Of a stretch of DNA of 64,000 bases, positions 50,708 through 57,313 are shown in pieces; positions within the stretch are counted from its first letter, which is position 1; every line of letters begins with the position of its first letter. Both the position numbers and the translations under genes were made by a program. The notes below the pieces were generated by a model. That model ran no database searches and was not told the origin of the DNA. It saw only the letters and a list, made by a program, of their open reading frames with translations. The stretch is taken from contig NZ_KI911563.1 of the NCBI RefSeq assembly GCF_000515335.1, positions 3,748,869-3,812,868 on the forward strand, in the 5' to 3' direction. The DNA is from Cohnella panacarvi Gsoil 349. Its GTDB lineage: Bacteria > Bacillota > Bacilli > Paenibacillales > Paenibacillaceae.

Positions 50708-50836
50708 ATGGAGAAGGATTTGCAAGAGGGTAAGCAACCGTTGGAAATCGACATCCATAGGATCTTAACGCAGCTGGGTATTGAGTCTGATAAATGGCCT
50801 GAAGAATTCAAGAAGCCTGTATCGCAATACTGCTAA
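50708..50836 (+). CDS. Possible 42-residue microprotein
   Basis: An ORF starting MEKDLQEGKQPLEIDIHRIL and ending KKPVSQYC lies between gltB and the convergent repressor gene. It is preceded by AGAGGG about 13 bp away, which is not ideal, and followed by a terminator at the right distance. The composition (amphipathic helix, terminal Cys) is protein-like. I do not recognise it. Confidence 0.45.
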   Translation: MEKDLQEGKQPLEIDIHRILTQLGIESDKWPEEFKKPVSQYC

Positions 50837-50858
50837 GCTTACATACGCTCTTAACGAT

Positions 50859-50903
50859 AAAAACCTCGGATCAAGTTGCCGCCGCAACCGATTCGAGGTT
50901 TTT
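50859..50903. terminator. Bidirectional terminator
   Basis: AAAAACCTCG (50859-50868) pairs with CGAGGTTTTT (50894-50903), with an inner GTTGC/GCAAC stem. T-tracts occur on both strands. It serves the 42-residue ORF and the XRE gene. Confidence 0.85.
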
Positions 50904-50916
50904 GCCGTTTCATTCG

Positions 50917-51288
50917 TTATTCGTCCATATTCCGTTCGGCCCGAATGAAAGCGATGAATCTTCTGGCCTCGGCCGGAGTCAATTTGCGTCCGTCGATCGT
51001 CAGCGAGAACTTCTCCAGCAGCTCGTTGTTGGAGAGCTCAAGCTCGTCAGTGAACTGTCTGACGTCCGGGTCCAAGGTTGTCGTAGGCTGGGACGTTCTG
51101 CCCGCCAAGTAATCGAGAGAGACGTGGAACAGATCCGCTACCTTGGATAAGGTCTCGGTATCGGGCTCCCTGCGATTTTTCTCGTAATGCGATAACGCCG
51201 CTCGCGAGATTCCGAGGGAAGTAGCTAGTTCTTCTTGTGTGAGTCCGCGCTGATCCCGTAGGAACGCGATACGGTTACCGATGTTCAT
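50917..51288 (-). CDS. SinR/Xre-like HTH repressor, candidate master regulator of the EPS region
   Basis: 123 residues from the ATG at 51288, with GGGAGGG 6 bp upstream. Residues 1-62 form an XRE/cI-type helix-turn-helix (IGNRIAFLRDQRGLTQEELATSLGISRAALSHYEKNRREPDTETLSKVADLFHVSLDYLAGR in sequence terms: helix 2 LTQEELATSLG, recognition helix SRAALSHYEK). The C-terminal ~55 residues (ELELSNNELLEKFSL, LTPAEARRFIAFIRAER) are helical and may mediate oligomerisation. The gene is divergent from the PilZ-LCP operon, whose promoter carries two 15-bp dyads, and a variant dyad lies in front of this gene. Repression of the neighbouring operons is inference. Confidence 0.88.
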   Translation of the reverse strand: MNIGNRIAFLRDQRGLTQEELATSLGISRAALSHYEKNRREPDTETLSKVADLFHVSLDYLAGRTSQPTTTLDPDVRQFTDELELSNNELLEKFSLTIDGRKLTPAEARRFIAFIRAERNMDE

Positions 51289-51351
51289 TATATCCCTCCC
51301 AGGATGGATATCTATTTTCATCATAATAGGTTTGGTGGATAAATGCATTCA

Positions 51352-51370
51352 TTGCGACAAAATGTCGCAA
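51352..51370. promoter_or_regulatory. Variant dyad operator in front of the XRE gene
   Basis: TTGCGACAAAATGTCGCAA is a perfect 8+3+8 palindrome. Its centre ACAAAATGT is identical to that of the operator at 51446, but AT is replaced by CG in both arms (GCGACA-AAA-TGTCGC). It lies 64 bp upstream of the XRE start codon and 76 bp before the next dyad. Confidence 0.7.
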
Positions 51371-51438
51371 CCTTATATCAACGGTATTTCCAATCCGCGA
51401 GATTCCTATACCTGGGCGGAAAAGCAACACGTTCGGCC

Positions 51439-51467
51439 TTGACTTGATACAAAATGTATCGTAGAGT
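51439..51467 (+). promoter_or_regulatory. Promoter of the PilZ-LCP operon
   Basis: TTGACT (51439-51444), 17-bp spacer, TAGAGT (51462-51467). The spacer holds the 15-bp dyad at 51446-51460. Confidence 0.7.
51446..51460. promoter_or_regulatory. 15-bp dyad operator, PilZ-LCP site 1
   Basis: GATACAAAATGTATC, perfect 6+3+6 dyad, entirely inside the -35/-10 spacer. Confidence 0.8.
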
Positions 51468-51481
51468 AGAGGGTAGTTGCT

Positions 51482-51496
51482 GATACATATTGTATC
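51482..51496. promoter_or_regulatory. 15-bp dyad operator, PilZ-LCP site 2
   Basis: GATACATATTGTATC, perfect dyad, centred 36 bp downstream of site 1, just after the expected transcription start. TGATACATATTGTATCTTA (51481-51499) is identical over 19 bp to the EPS operon operator at 57278-57296. Confidence 0.85.
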
Positions 51497-51514
51497 TTAA
51501 GGCCTGGTGATCCT

Positions 51515-51973
51515 ATGGATTCGGATGAACCGTTCAATCGCCGCAAGTATATTCGATTCGGGTTATACGCTCCATTATATGCGGAGCTGTCATTGCATCG
51601 TGTCGGCGCGCAATACCGAAGGAGCCGATCGGCGATCGTATTGCTGGATAATATCAGCTTCGGCGGTTGTCTGTTCCGAACGAATCTGATCATTCCGCCC
51701 CGAGAGGACGTGGAGTGGTTGTTAAGGCTTCGATTCGGACGGTACGCGATGCATGCGAAAGCGATCGTCGTTCGTTCGGGCGATGAGGAAGGGTATAACC
51801 TGTACGGCGCGAAGTGGAAGCTCTCCGCTTACGAACGCCACCTTTTCCAATATCGTCTGAATGAGTACTTGCAGGCGACTTACGTCTTCGCGCCGCATAT
51901 TCAGACGTTATATCGACAAGTGATGGAACGCACCGCCGATCAGCAATTCAAGAAATTCGACATCATCTCTTGA
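51515..51973 (+). CDS. PilZ-domain protein (probable c-di-GMP receptor)
   Basis: 152 residues; GGTGAT lies 6 bp before the ATG. The two PilZ signature motifs are intact: RxxxR as R10-KYI-R14 and NxSxxG as N46-I-S48-F-G-G51. The remaining beta-barrel pattern (VEWLLRLRFGRYAMHAKAIVVRSGDEEGYNLYGAKW) fits. PilZ domains bind cyclic di-GMP and pass the signal to partner proteins, often for exopolysaccharide production. There is no second domain, but the C-terminal ~45 residues are helical. It is co-transcribed with the LCP gene (20-bp gap) under two operators. Confidence 0.85.
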   Translation: MDSDEPFNRRKYIRFGLYAPLYAELSLHRVGAQYRRSRSAIVLLDNISFGGCLFRTNLIIPPREDVEWLLRLRFGRYAMHAKAIVVRSGDEEGYNLYGAKWKLSAYERHLFQYRLNEYLQATYVFAPHIQTLYRQVMERTADQQFKKFDIIS

Positions 51974-51992
51974 AGCCTTGGGGGTATTCGTA

Positions 51993-53063
51993 TTGAGACG
52001 CTCTAAATGGATGAGAATCAGCCTCTATACGCTCCTTGCGTGTGTCGTCATCGTTGCTGCAGGGGCCGGTTTGGCGTGGTATAAGCTGGAGAATACGATC
52101 AATGCCATGTATGAGCCGTTGCCGAGCACGGAGTGGACGCAGCCCGTATTCGAGCAGGAGACCGCGCAAGAGGACGTACCCGGACGGCAATCGGATCCAG
52201 AGGAGGAGAAGGAAGCGGAGGACGTCGATGAGGGGAGAGGCAAAGTCGTCAAAGCCGTGCAGGCGACCGGCGACGAGAAGCTTACCGACGAAGAGGTCGA
52301 CCGCTTGCTGCACCCGAATCTGGACCGGAAGGACCCGTTCTGCATCCTCTTGCTCGGAGTAGATGAGCGGCCGTCGGATCGCGGGCGCAGCGATACGATG
52401 ATTCTGCTGTCGATTCAGCCTGCCAAGCATTCGGCGCTCGCGATTTCCATACCGCGCGACACGAGGGTGCTTATCCCGGAACGGGAAGCTTACGACAAAA
52501 TCAATCATGCGTACGCGTTCGGAGGCACGGCGCTTTCGGTAGCGACGGTCGAGAGACTGTTCGGCGTACCGATCGCCTACTATATGAAGACGAATATGGA
52601 GGGCATCGTCGATATCGTCGATACGGTAGGGGGCGTGGACGTAGACAATGCTCGGCCATTCACCTATGAAGGCGTTACGTTCCCTAAGGGCGAGCAGCGC
52701 TTGGACGGCGCGAACGCCCTGCTGTACGTGCGGATGCGCAAGGAGGATCCGAGCGGCGACTTCGGCCGCACGCAGCGGCAACGCCAGCTGCTGTCCGCCA
52801 TTATCGATCGCGTCGTCAGCTTCCGTTCGCTCGGCAAGCTGCCGCATATTCTGTCCAAGCTGTCGGAGGACGTCAGGACGAACCTGACATCGGGCGATCT
52901 GTTCGATCTGGCGACCGAGTACAAGTCCGAGATCAAGCAGATCGATACGTTGTACTTGAACGGTACGGGCCGAATGATGGACGGCATCTATTACTACTCG
53001 GTTCAGCCGAAGGACCGGGCGAAGATACAGCAGCAGCTGTTGTCGCATCTCAGAGGGGCGTAA
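51993..53063 (+). CDS. LytR-CpsA-Psr (LCP) family glycopolymer transferase
   Basis: 356 residues from the TTG at 51993 (GGGGGT 9 bp upstream; the TTG at 51978 lies inside that site). One N-terminal membrane helix (ISLYTLLACVVIVAAGAGLAWY), an acidic low-complexity linker (~50-75, QSDPEEEKEAEDVDEG), then the LCP domain: LLLGVDERPSDRGRSDTMILLSI, ISIPRDTRV, KINHAYAFGG, VDTVGGVDVDN, and RMRKEDPSGDFGRTQRQRQLL with the conserved Arg residues. LCP enzymes attach teichoic acids or capsular polymers from lipid carriers to peptidoglycan. Linking it to the EPS operon by shared operators fits that role. Confidence 0.92.
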   Translation: MRRSKWMRISLYTLLACVVIVAAGAGLAWYKLENTINAMYEPLPSTEWTQPVFEQETAQEDVPGRQSDPEEEKEAEDVDEGRGKVVKAVQATGDEKLTDEEVDRLLHPNLDRKDPFCILLLGVDERPSDRGRSDTMILLSIQPAKHSALAISIPRDTRVLIPEREAYDKINHAYAFGGTALSVATVERLFGVPIAYYMKTNMEGIVDIVDTVGGVDVDNARPFTYEGVTFPKGEQRLDGANALLYVRMRKEDPSGDFGRTQRQRQLLSAIIDRVVSFRSLGKLPHILSKLSEDVRTNLTSGDLFDLATEYKSEIKQIDTLYLNGTGRMMDGIYYYSVQPKDRAKIQQQLLSHLRGA

Positions 53064-53086
53064 ATCAGCACTTTCTGACAAATTCC

Positions 53087-53115
53087 TTGACAAGGGCAGG
53101 AAACTGCCCTATCTT
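53087..53115 (+). promoter_or_regulatory. Promoter of the Cys-rich microprotein gene
   Basis: TTGACA (53087-53092), 17-bp spacer, TATCTT (53110-53115). Confidence 0.65.
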
Positions 53116-53123
53116 TATTTTAT

Positions 53124-53158
53124 GATACACAATGTATACACATGAGACAATTTGTATG
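53124..53158. promoter_or_regulatory. Two dyad operators downstream of the microprotein promoter
   Basis: GATACACAATGTATA (53124-53138, one mismatch to GATACA-N3-TGTATC) and GAGACAATTTGTATG (53144-53158, two mismatches), centred 20 bp apart, just after the expected start of transcription. Confidence 0.65.
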
Positions 53159-53174
53159 AATTGGAGAGAGAATC

Positions 53175-53318
53175 ATGGACCATTCCGTATTGTTTTACTG
53201 CCTCGTGTGCAACAAGCTGAAAACGATGGAGCAAGCGAACTGTCTTTTCCGGACCGGATACTATAAAGCGCTGCATCCGCTCGGTTGCTGCGTCAATTGC
53301 GAATGGCGGGCAAAATAA
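53175..53318 (+). CDS. 47-residue Cys-rich microprotein, zinc-ribbon-like
   Basis: The protein starts MDHSVLFYCLVCNKLKTMEQ and ends PLGCCVNCEWRAK. Cysteines are arranged C-x2-C (residues 9 and 12) and C-C-x2-C (38, 39, 42), with one more at 23. This is a treble-clef/zinc-ribbon-like spacing. GGAGAGAG lies 5 bp before the ATG. The gene has its own consensus promoter with two operator dyads, so it is clearly a regulated gene despite its size. It is too short for normal ORF calling. Function unknown; it could be a small regulatory or metal-binding adaptor. Confidence 0.7.
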   Translation: MDHSVLFYCLVCNKLKTMEQANCLFRTGYYKALHPLGCCVNCEWRAK

Positions 53319-53400
53319 AATTTGCCTAAATAAGGTATGTAGCTGAACCTTAGATTGGTATAATGAGGGTGCTTTGCAATTGATCTACGGAGGGAAGCTC

Positions 53401-54327
53401 ATGTCACTCGCACCTGTCGTTCGCTTGGATAACGTCACGAAAGTGATCGGCAAACGAACGATTATCGACCGGGTATCCTTTGACGTATACCCGGGGGAAG
53501 TGTTCGGATTTCTCGGTCCGAACGGATCGGGCAAGACGACGACGATCCGCATGATGGTCGGATTAATGGCTCTGACGTCGGGAGACATCCAGATCGAAGG
53601 CCATAGCGTGAAGACCGATTTTCCGAAGGCGATCGTCCATGTCGGCGCCATCGTCGAAAATCCGGAAATGTATAAATTCCTGACGGGTTATCAGAACTTG
53701 CTCCATTACGCGCGGATGAATCCGGCGGTAACGAAAGAAAGAATCCAAGAGGTTATCGAGCTTGTCGGACTTCAGGACCGCATTCACGACAAGGTAAAGA
53801 AGTATTCGCTCGGCATGCGCCAGCGGCTTGGCGTCGCGCAAGCGATGATGCACCGCCCGAAGCTTCTCGTGCTTGACGAGCCGACGAACGGACTGGACCC
53901 CGCGGGAATCCGCGAGCTAAGGGATTATTTGCGCAAGATCGCGCAAGACGAAAGCGTGGCCGTGCTCGTATCGTCTCACTTGCTGTCCGAGATGGAGCTG
54001 ATGTGCGATCGCGTCGCCATTCTTCAGAAGGGCCAGATCATCGACGTCCGGTCGATCCGCGGCGACGACGCGGCCGTACATACGCAGGCCGATAACGAGG
54101 TGTTGTTCGAAGTCGATCATCCCGATGCGGCGCTCGGCGTACTGGAAGGTTCGTACGGCGCTAGGATTGCGGACGGATTGCTATCGATTAAGGCGGACCG
54201 CAGTTCGGTTGCGGCAACGAACCGCAGACTCGTGGAAGCGGGGATTAACGTCTACGGCATTCGCGTGAAGACGAAGACGTTGGAAGACCAATTCCTTGAA
54301 ATGACGGGAAGTGAACACATTGGCTAA
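53401..54327 (+). CDS. ABC transporter ATP-binding protein (ABC-2 type exporter)
   Basis: 308 residues from the ATG at 53401 (GGAGGG upstream). Walker A is FLGPNGSGKTT, signature YSLGMRQRLGVAQAM, Walker B LLVLDEPTNGLDP, and the switch His is in LVSSHLLSEMEL. The C-terminal ~80 residues are the usual extension of BcrA/NatA-type exporters. A strong extended -10 (TGGTATAAT, ending at 53364) lies upstream. No GATACA-type dyad precedes it, so it is not obviously part of the neighbouring regulon. It is co-transcribed with the permease gene. Confidence 0.92.
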   Translation: MSLAPVVRLDNVTKVIGKRTIIDRVSFDVYPGEVFGFLGPNGSGKTTTIRMMVGLMALTSGDIQIEGHSVKTDFPKAIVHVGAIVENPEMYKFLTGYQNLLHYARMNPAVTKERIQEVIELVGLQDRIHDKVKKYSLGMRQRLGVAQAMMHRPKLLVLDEPTNGLDPAGIRELRDYLRKIAQDESVAVLVSSHLLSEMELMCDRVAILQKGQIIDVRSIRGDDAAVHTQADNEVLFEVDHPDAALGVLEGSYGARIADGLLSIKADRSSVAATNRRLVEAGINVYGIRVKTKTLEDQFLEMTGSEHIG

Positions 54328-55132
54328 CTTCGTGAAGCTCGTACAGAACGAGAATATGAAAATCTATCGCAGAGTCGGAACCTGGGTGATGCTCGGCATA
54401 TTGATTCTTCTTCCGATATTGGTGTCGACGCTCCTCTATTTCGCCGGTCAGGATGACGGCAGTAAAGTAACGGGCTTCGAGATGATGCAGGTCGACGCGA
54501 TATTCGCGTTCATGCTCGTGACGATTTTCTCGGTCATCATTGCTTCGGGGTCGGTGGCGAGCGAATTCTCATGGGGCACGATTAAACTGTTGCTCATTCG
54601 TCCATGGAGCCGCACCAGCATTCTGCTCTCTAAATTTATCGCGCTCGTGCTGTTCTTGCTATTAACCTCGATCATCGCTTATTTGACCTGTTTCTTCGTC
54701 AATCTCGCTTTCTTCGGCGCGACGAACGCGGTCGACGAGGTGATCCCCGAGTTGAACGCGGGCGCGGGCGTCATGTTCAGGGAACTGGGCGAATTCGTGT
54801 GGACGGAGTTCGTGGCCACACTCGTCATTGCCTCGTTCTCCTTCATGCTGTCCGCGGCGCTGCGCAGCAACGGTCTGGCGATCGGGTTGTCGCTCGCCAT
54901 CGTGTTCCTGTCGGATGCGTTCGCGAGCCTGTTCCTGATGATCGATCAGCCGTGGATCAAATTCGTGTTGTTCCTTAACCTGGACTTGATGCAATTCATG
55001 AACGGGCATACGGGACCGATCGATGACGATCCGATGTCGCTTGGCTTCGCAGTCGGCGTACTGGCCGCATACTTCGTTATTTTCAACGCCATCTCGTTAT
55101 TGGTATTCCGCAAACGGGATGTAGCCGCTTAA
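54320..55132 (+). CDS. ABC-2 type transporter permease
   Basis: 270 residues from the TTG at 54320, with GGAAGTG upstream; a GTG at 54311 is possible. Six hydrophobic segments are visible (WVMLGILILLPILVSTLLYF, AFMLVTIFSVIIASGSV, FIALVLFLLLTSIIAYLTCFFV, FVATLVIASFSFMLSAAL, LAIGLSLAIVFLSDAFASLFLM, LAAYFVIFNAISLLVF). The segment VASEFSWGTIKLLLIRPWSR is typical of ABC-2 permeases. It overlaps the ATPase gene by 8 bp. The exported compound is unknown. A strong terminator follows. Confidence 0.9.
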   Translation: MANFVKLVQNENMKIYRRVGTWVMLGILILLPILVSTLLYFAGQDDGSKVTGFEMMQVDAIFAFMLVTIFSVIIASGSVASEFSWGTIKLLLIRPWSRTSILLSKFIALVLFLLLTSIIAYLTCFFVNLAFFGATNAVDEVIPELNAGAGVMFRELGEFVWTEFVATLVIASFSFMLSAALRSNGLAIGLSLAIVFLSDAFASLFLMIDQPWIKFVLFLNLDLMQFMNGHTGPIDDDPMSLGFAVGVLAAYFVIFNAISLLVFRKRDVAA

Positions 55133-55145
55133 TGCAGTTAAACGA

Positions 55146-55192
55146 ATAGCCTTCGCCTAAAGACGTTATGTCGGATAGGCGAAGGCTATTTT
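55146..55192 (+). terminator. Terminator of the ABC-2 operon
   Basis: ATAGCCTTCGCCTA (55146-55159) pairs perfectly with 55176-55189, followed by T's. Confidence 0.9.
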
Positions 55193-55220
55193 GTTTATTG
55201 GCGAACTTTGTCCAGAAGGG

Positions 55221-55249
55221 TTGACCTGCTCATAATTGTATCATAAGAT
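55221..55249 (+). promoter_or_regulatory. Promoter of the FemAB/CelD-like gene
   Basis: TTGACC (55221-55226), 17-bp spacer, TAAGAT (55244-55249). Confidence 0.65.
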
Positions 55250-55265
55250 AGATACAATACGTATC
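55235..55265. promoter_or_regulatory. Dyad operator(s) at the FemAB/CelD-like promoter
   Basis: GATACAATACGTATC (55251-55265) has one mismatch to GATACA-N3-TGTATC. A further half-site TGTATC (55237-55242) forms ATTGTATC-N8-GATACAAT with it. The sites flank the -10 box and the start. Confidence 0.65.
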
Positions 55266-55277
55266 ATTTGGGAAAGG

Positions 55278-56249
55278 GTGGTCAGCCTGAATAGCAAGAG
55301 TAAGTACAGGGAGCTGTGCAAGGTCAGCAACGATATTCCGATCTTCTCTATGGATTGGTGGCTCGACATTACGGCGGGTGATTCCAATTGGGATGTCAGC
55401 GTGGTGGAAAGCGGAGGAGAGATTATCGCCAGCCTTCCCTATTACCGGTTTAAAAAGTACGGTCTCGAGATGATTCGAATGCCGAAGTTGACTCCAGCGA
55501 TGGGCGTATGGATTCGTTATCCCAGCGATCAGAAATATGCGACCAGGTTGGCGTATGAAAAGGAGACCTTCACGAAGCTCATCGACCAATTGCCAGAATT
55601 CGACTCCTTTTATCAACACTTCTACTGGACGATAACGAATTGGATGCCGTTTCATTGGAAGGGATTCACTCAGAGCACGGACTATACATATCTGTTGGAG
55701 GATTTAAGCGACCTAGACGCGGTGTTCGCCGGATTCAGGGAGAATATCCGTCGGGAAATCCGTAAGGCTCAGAAGCAGTTGACGGTAGAGCGATCGGAAG
55801 ATATTGCAAAGTTCTACGAGATCCAGAGTAAAACCTATCAGCGTCAGAACCTGAAGATGCCCTACTCCTTCGAATTTCTGAAAAAGCTGGACGATGCATG
55901 CAAACGCCGAAGCTGTCGTGCGATGTGGTTCGCTGCCGATTCCTTAGGACAAGTACACAGCGTCATGTATGTCGTATGGGATTCCAAATACGTGTACTAT
56001 CTCATGGGGGGCGGAGACCCCTTGTTGCGAACAAGCGGCGCCATGTCGCTGTTAATGTGGCGGGCGATCCAGGAAGCGTCGGGACTTTCGCGGCAATTCG
56101 ACTTCGTGGGCAGCATGTACGAATCGATCGACAGGTTCTTTAGAGGATTCGGAGCAGTACAGAAGCCCTATTTTCAATTATCCAAGACAAACGGAAAGTT
56201 AATGAAAATGGTTTTGCTGGCGAAGGATGCATATCGGATCTTTCGTTAA
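55278..56249 (+). CDS. GNAT-fold acyltransferase, FemAB/CelD-like
   Basis: 323 residues if started at the GTG at 55278; the CTG at 55287 is also possible, and no ATG fits near the promoter. The protein has the double-GNAT pattern of the FemAB/BioF2-like (CelD) acetyltransferases linked to polysaccharide loci: FSMDWWLDITAG at the N-terminus, FRENIRREIRKAQKQLTVERS in the middle, and SGAMSLLMWRAIQEASGLSRQFDFVGSMYESIDRFFRGFGA near the end. It may modify a glycan or nucleotide sugar with an acyl or aminoacyl group. It is a single-gene unit with its own operator-bearing promoter. Confidence 0.82.
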   Translation: MVSLNSKSKYRELCKVSNDIPIFSMDWWLDITAGDSNWDVSVVESGGEIIASLPYYRFKKYGLEMIRMPKLTPAMGVWIRYPSDQKYATRLAYEKETFTKLIDQLPEFDSFYQHFYWTITNWMPFHWKGFTQSTDYTYLLEDLSDLDAVFAGFRENIRREIRKAQKQLTVERSEDIAKFYEIQSKTYQRQNLKMPYSFEFLKKLDDACKRRSCRAMWFAADSLGQVHSVMYVVWDSKYVYYLMGGGDPLLRTSGAMSLLMWRAIQEASGLSRQFDFVGSMYESIDRFFRGFGAVQKPYFQLSKTNGKLMKMVLLAKDAYRIFR

Positions 56250-56300
56250 TTTTATGGCTCCTGTACGAAAGTCCTTCCGTTCAAGGCATTGTACGCATGA

Positions 56301-56336
56301 AAGCAACCGTGTCGCTATGCGGCAGGTTGCTTTTTT
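56301..56336 (+). terminator. Terminator of the FemAB/CelD-like gene
   Basis: AAGCAACC (56301-56308) pairs with GGTTGCTT (56325-56332), with an inner TGTCGC/GCGGCA stem, then T6. Confidence 0.88.
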
Positions 56337-56590
56337 GTCATTTCGGAAAGTATAAGATTTGGGGTTAGAGGCTGCCCTGTTTCAATAGGGTGATGCGGGA
56401 TGAGAACGGGGCGTATAGCGGATGCCCGAGGGGCGTGTTCGTTGGTCCTGGCGTGATAGTCGCTATCGTGTGACCGTGAATACGGACGCACGATAGCGAA
56501 GGAGCGACCCCCACTCTCTCCGCCAACCAATAGAACCTACCTGCGATAGTACAGCTATTTCATAGAACCGGTAGGGTGCTAAATCAATAA

Positions 56591-56718
56591 ATGCAAATGT
56601 GCAGGCGATATCTAGCCGCGTGACTCCATCGAAGGTTTGCAGGACTAATACCTGCATTTTTGCAGGATGAAAAGTTAAACGAGCGATCTCGGGTAGGATT
56701 ACCTGCAGAATTGCAGGT
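56591..56718. repeat. Cluster of TGCA-type palindromes
   Basis: CCTGCA-TTTT-TGCAGG (56651-56666) and CCTGCA-GAAT-TGCAGG (56702-56717) are perfect dyads 51 bp apart. ATGCAAATGTGCAGG (56591-56605) and TTGCAGG near 56637 are partial copies. Confidence 0.6.
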
Positions 56719-56731
56719 GTGGAGCGACGAA

Positions 56732-56988
56732 AGTAGGAGGACAAAGTGTGCGAACCCCCGATGCTACGGCTCAGTAGGAGGACAAAGAGTGCGAACCCCC
56801 GATGGTACGGCTCAGTAGGAGGACAAAGCGTGCGAACCCCCGATGCAGCGACGGAAGTAGGAGGACAAAGCGTGCGAACCCCCGATGCTACGGCTCAGTA
56901 GGAGGACAAAGCGTGCGAACCTCCGATGGTACGGCTCAGTAGGAGGACAAAGAGTGCGAACCCCCGATGCAGCGACGGAAGTAGGAGG
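56732..56988. repeat. 41-bp tandem repeat with 124-bp higher-order unit
   Basis: AGTAGGAGG starts at 56732, 56773, 56814, 56856, 56897, 56938 and 56980 (steps 41, 41, 42, 41, 41, 42). Each unit continues with ACAAAG(C/A/T)GTGCGAACC and CCCGATG. The unit ends follow the order CTACGGCTC, GTACGGCTC, CAGCGACGGA twice, so the array is a duplicated trimer of 124 bp. Units are nearly identical and have no unique spacers. Confidence 0.92.
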
Positions 56989-57104
56989 TCCGTCCATCCT
57001 GCCGCGCTCTGACGTACGCCGCCTTTGGCGCCTAAAGCGCACGCCGGGAGAGCCGAGGAAAAAGATTGGCAACAGTACCTTAATGGTTGAGACGAGCACG
57101 CACG

Positions 57105-57129
57105 ACCGATCCGAGTAGGATCGGTTTTT
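57105..57129 (+). terminator. Orphan terminator upstream of the EPS operon
   Basis: ACCGATCC-GAGTA-GGATCGGT (57105-57125) followed by T's. No gene ends nearby; it may insulate the EPS promoter or end a non-coding transcript. Confidence 0.8.
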
Positions 57130-57140
57130 ATATTATTATA

Positions 57141-57155
57141 GAAACAAAATGTATC
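57141..57155. promoter_or_regulatory. Dyad operator, EPS site 1 (upstream)
   Basis: GAAACAAAATGTATC, one mismatch to GATACA-N3-TGTATC, with the same AAA centre as the PilZ site 1. Confidence 0.6.
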
Positions 57156-57184
57156 AACAAAGAAACGATGCGCCAGCGGTTTCG

Positions 57185-57199
57185 TATACCAAATGTATC
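57185..57199. promoter_or_regulatory. Dyad operator, EPS site 2 (upstream)
   Basis: TATACCAAATGTATC, two mismatches in the left arm; centred 44 bp after site 1. Half-sites TGTATG follow at 57204 and 57227. Confidence 0.5.
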
Positions 57200-57270
57200 A
57201 TTATGTATGCGCTTTATTTAGAAAGATGTATGATTGTCGGGTTTTATTGCATGGAAAGCGAAAAAATGAG

Positions 57271-57300
57271 TTGACAGTGATACATATTGTATCTTATATT
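57271..57300 (+). promoter_or_regulatory. Promoter of the EPS operon
   Basis: TTGACA (57271-57276) and TTATAT (57294-57299, 17-bp spacer) or TATATT (57295-57300, 18-bp). The spacer is filled by a perfect dyad. Confidence 0.75.
57279..57293. promoter_or_regulatory. Dyad operator, EPS site 3 (in promoter)
   Basis: GATACATATTGTATC, perfect 6+3+6 dyad, identical to PilZ-LCP site 2 and 2 bp after the -35 box. Confidence 0.88.
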
Positions 57301-57313
57301 AGAGCTACAAAAT

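Noticed and set aside
51446-51460. Dyads as BlaI/MecI/CopY operators (TACA/TGTA core)
   Set aside because: Those operators have TACA and TGTA two bases apart, here three, and no BlaI/CopY-type gene is in the window, whereas an XRE gene is adjacent.
56463-56744. 93-codon minus-strand ORF over the TGCA palindromes
   Set aside because: It is composed of repeat sequence, has no convincing ribosome site or promoter, and probably exists because the repeat family is open in that frame.
56732-56988. 41-bp repeat array as a CRISPR or a repeat protein gene
   Set aside because: There are no unique spacers, and the 41/42-bp steps break any reading frame; short ORFs here run only through the repeats.
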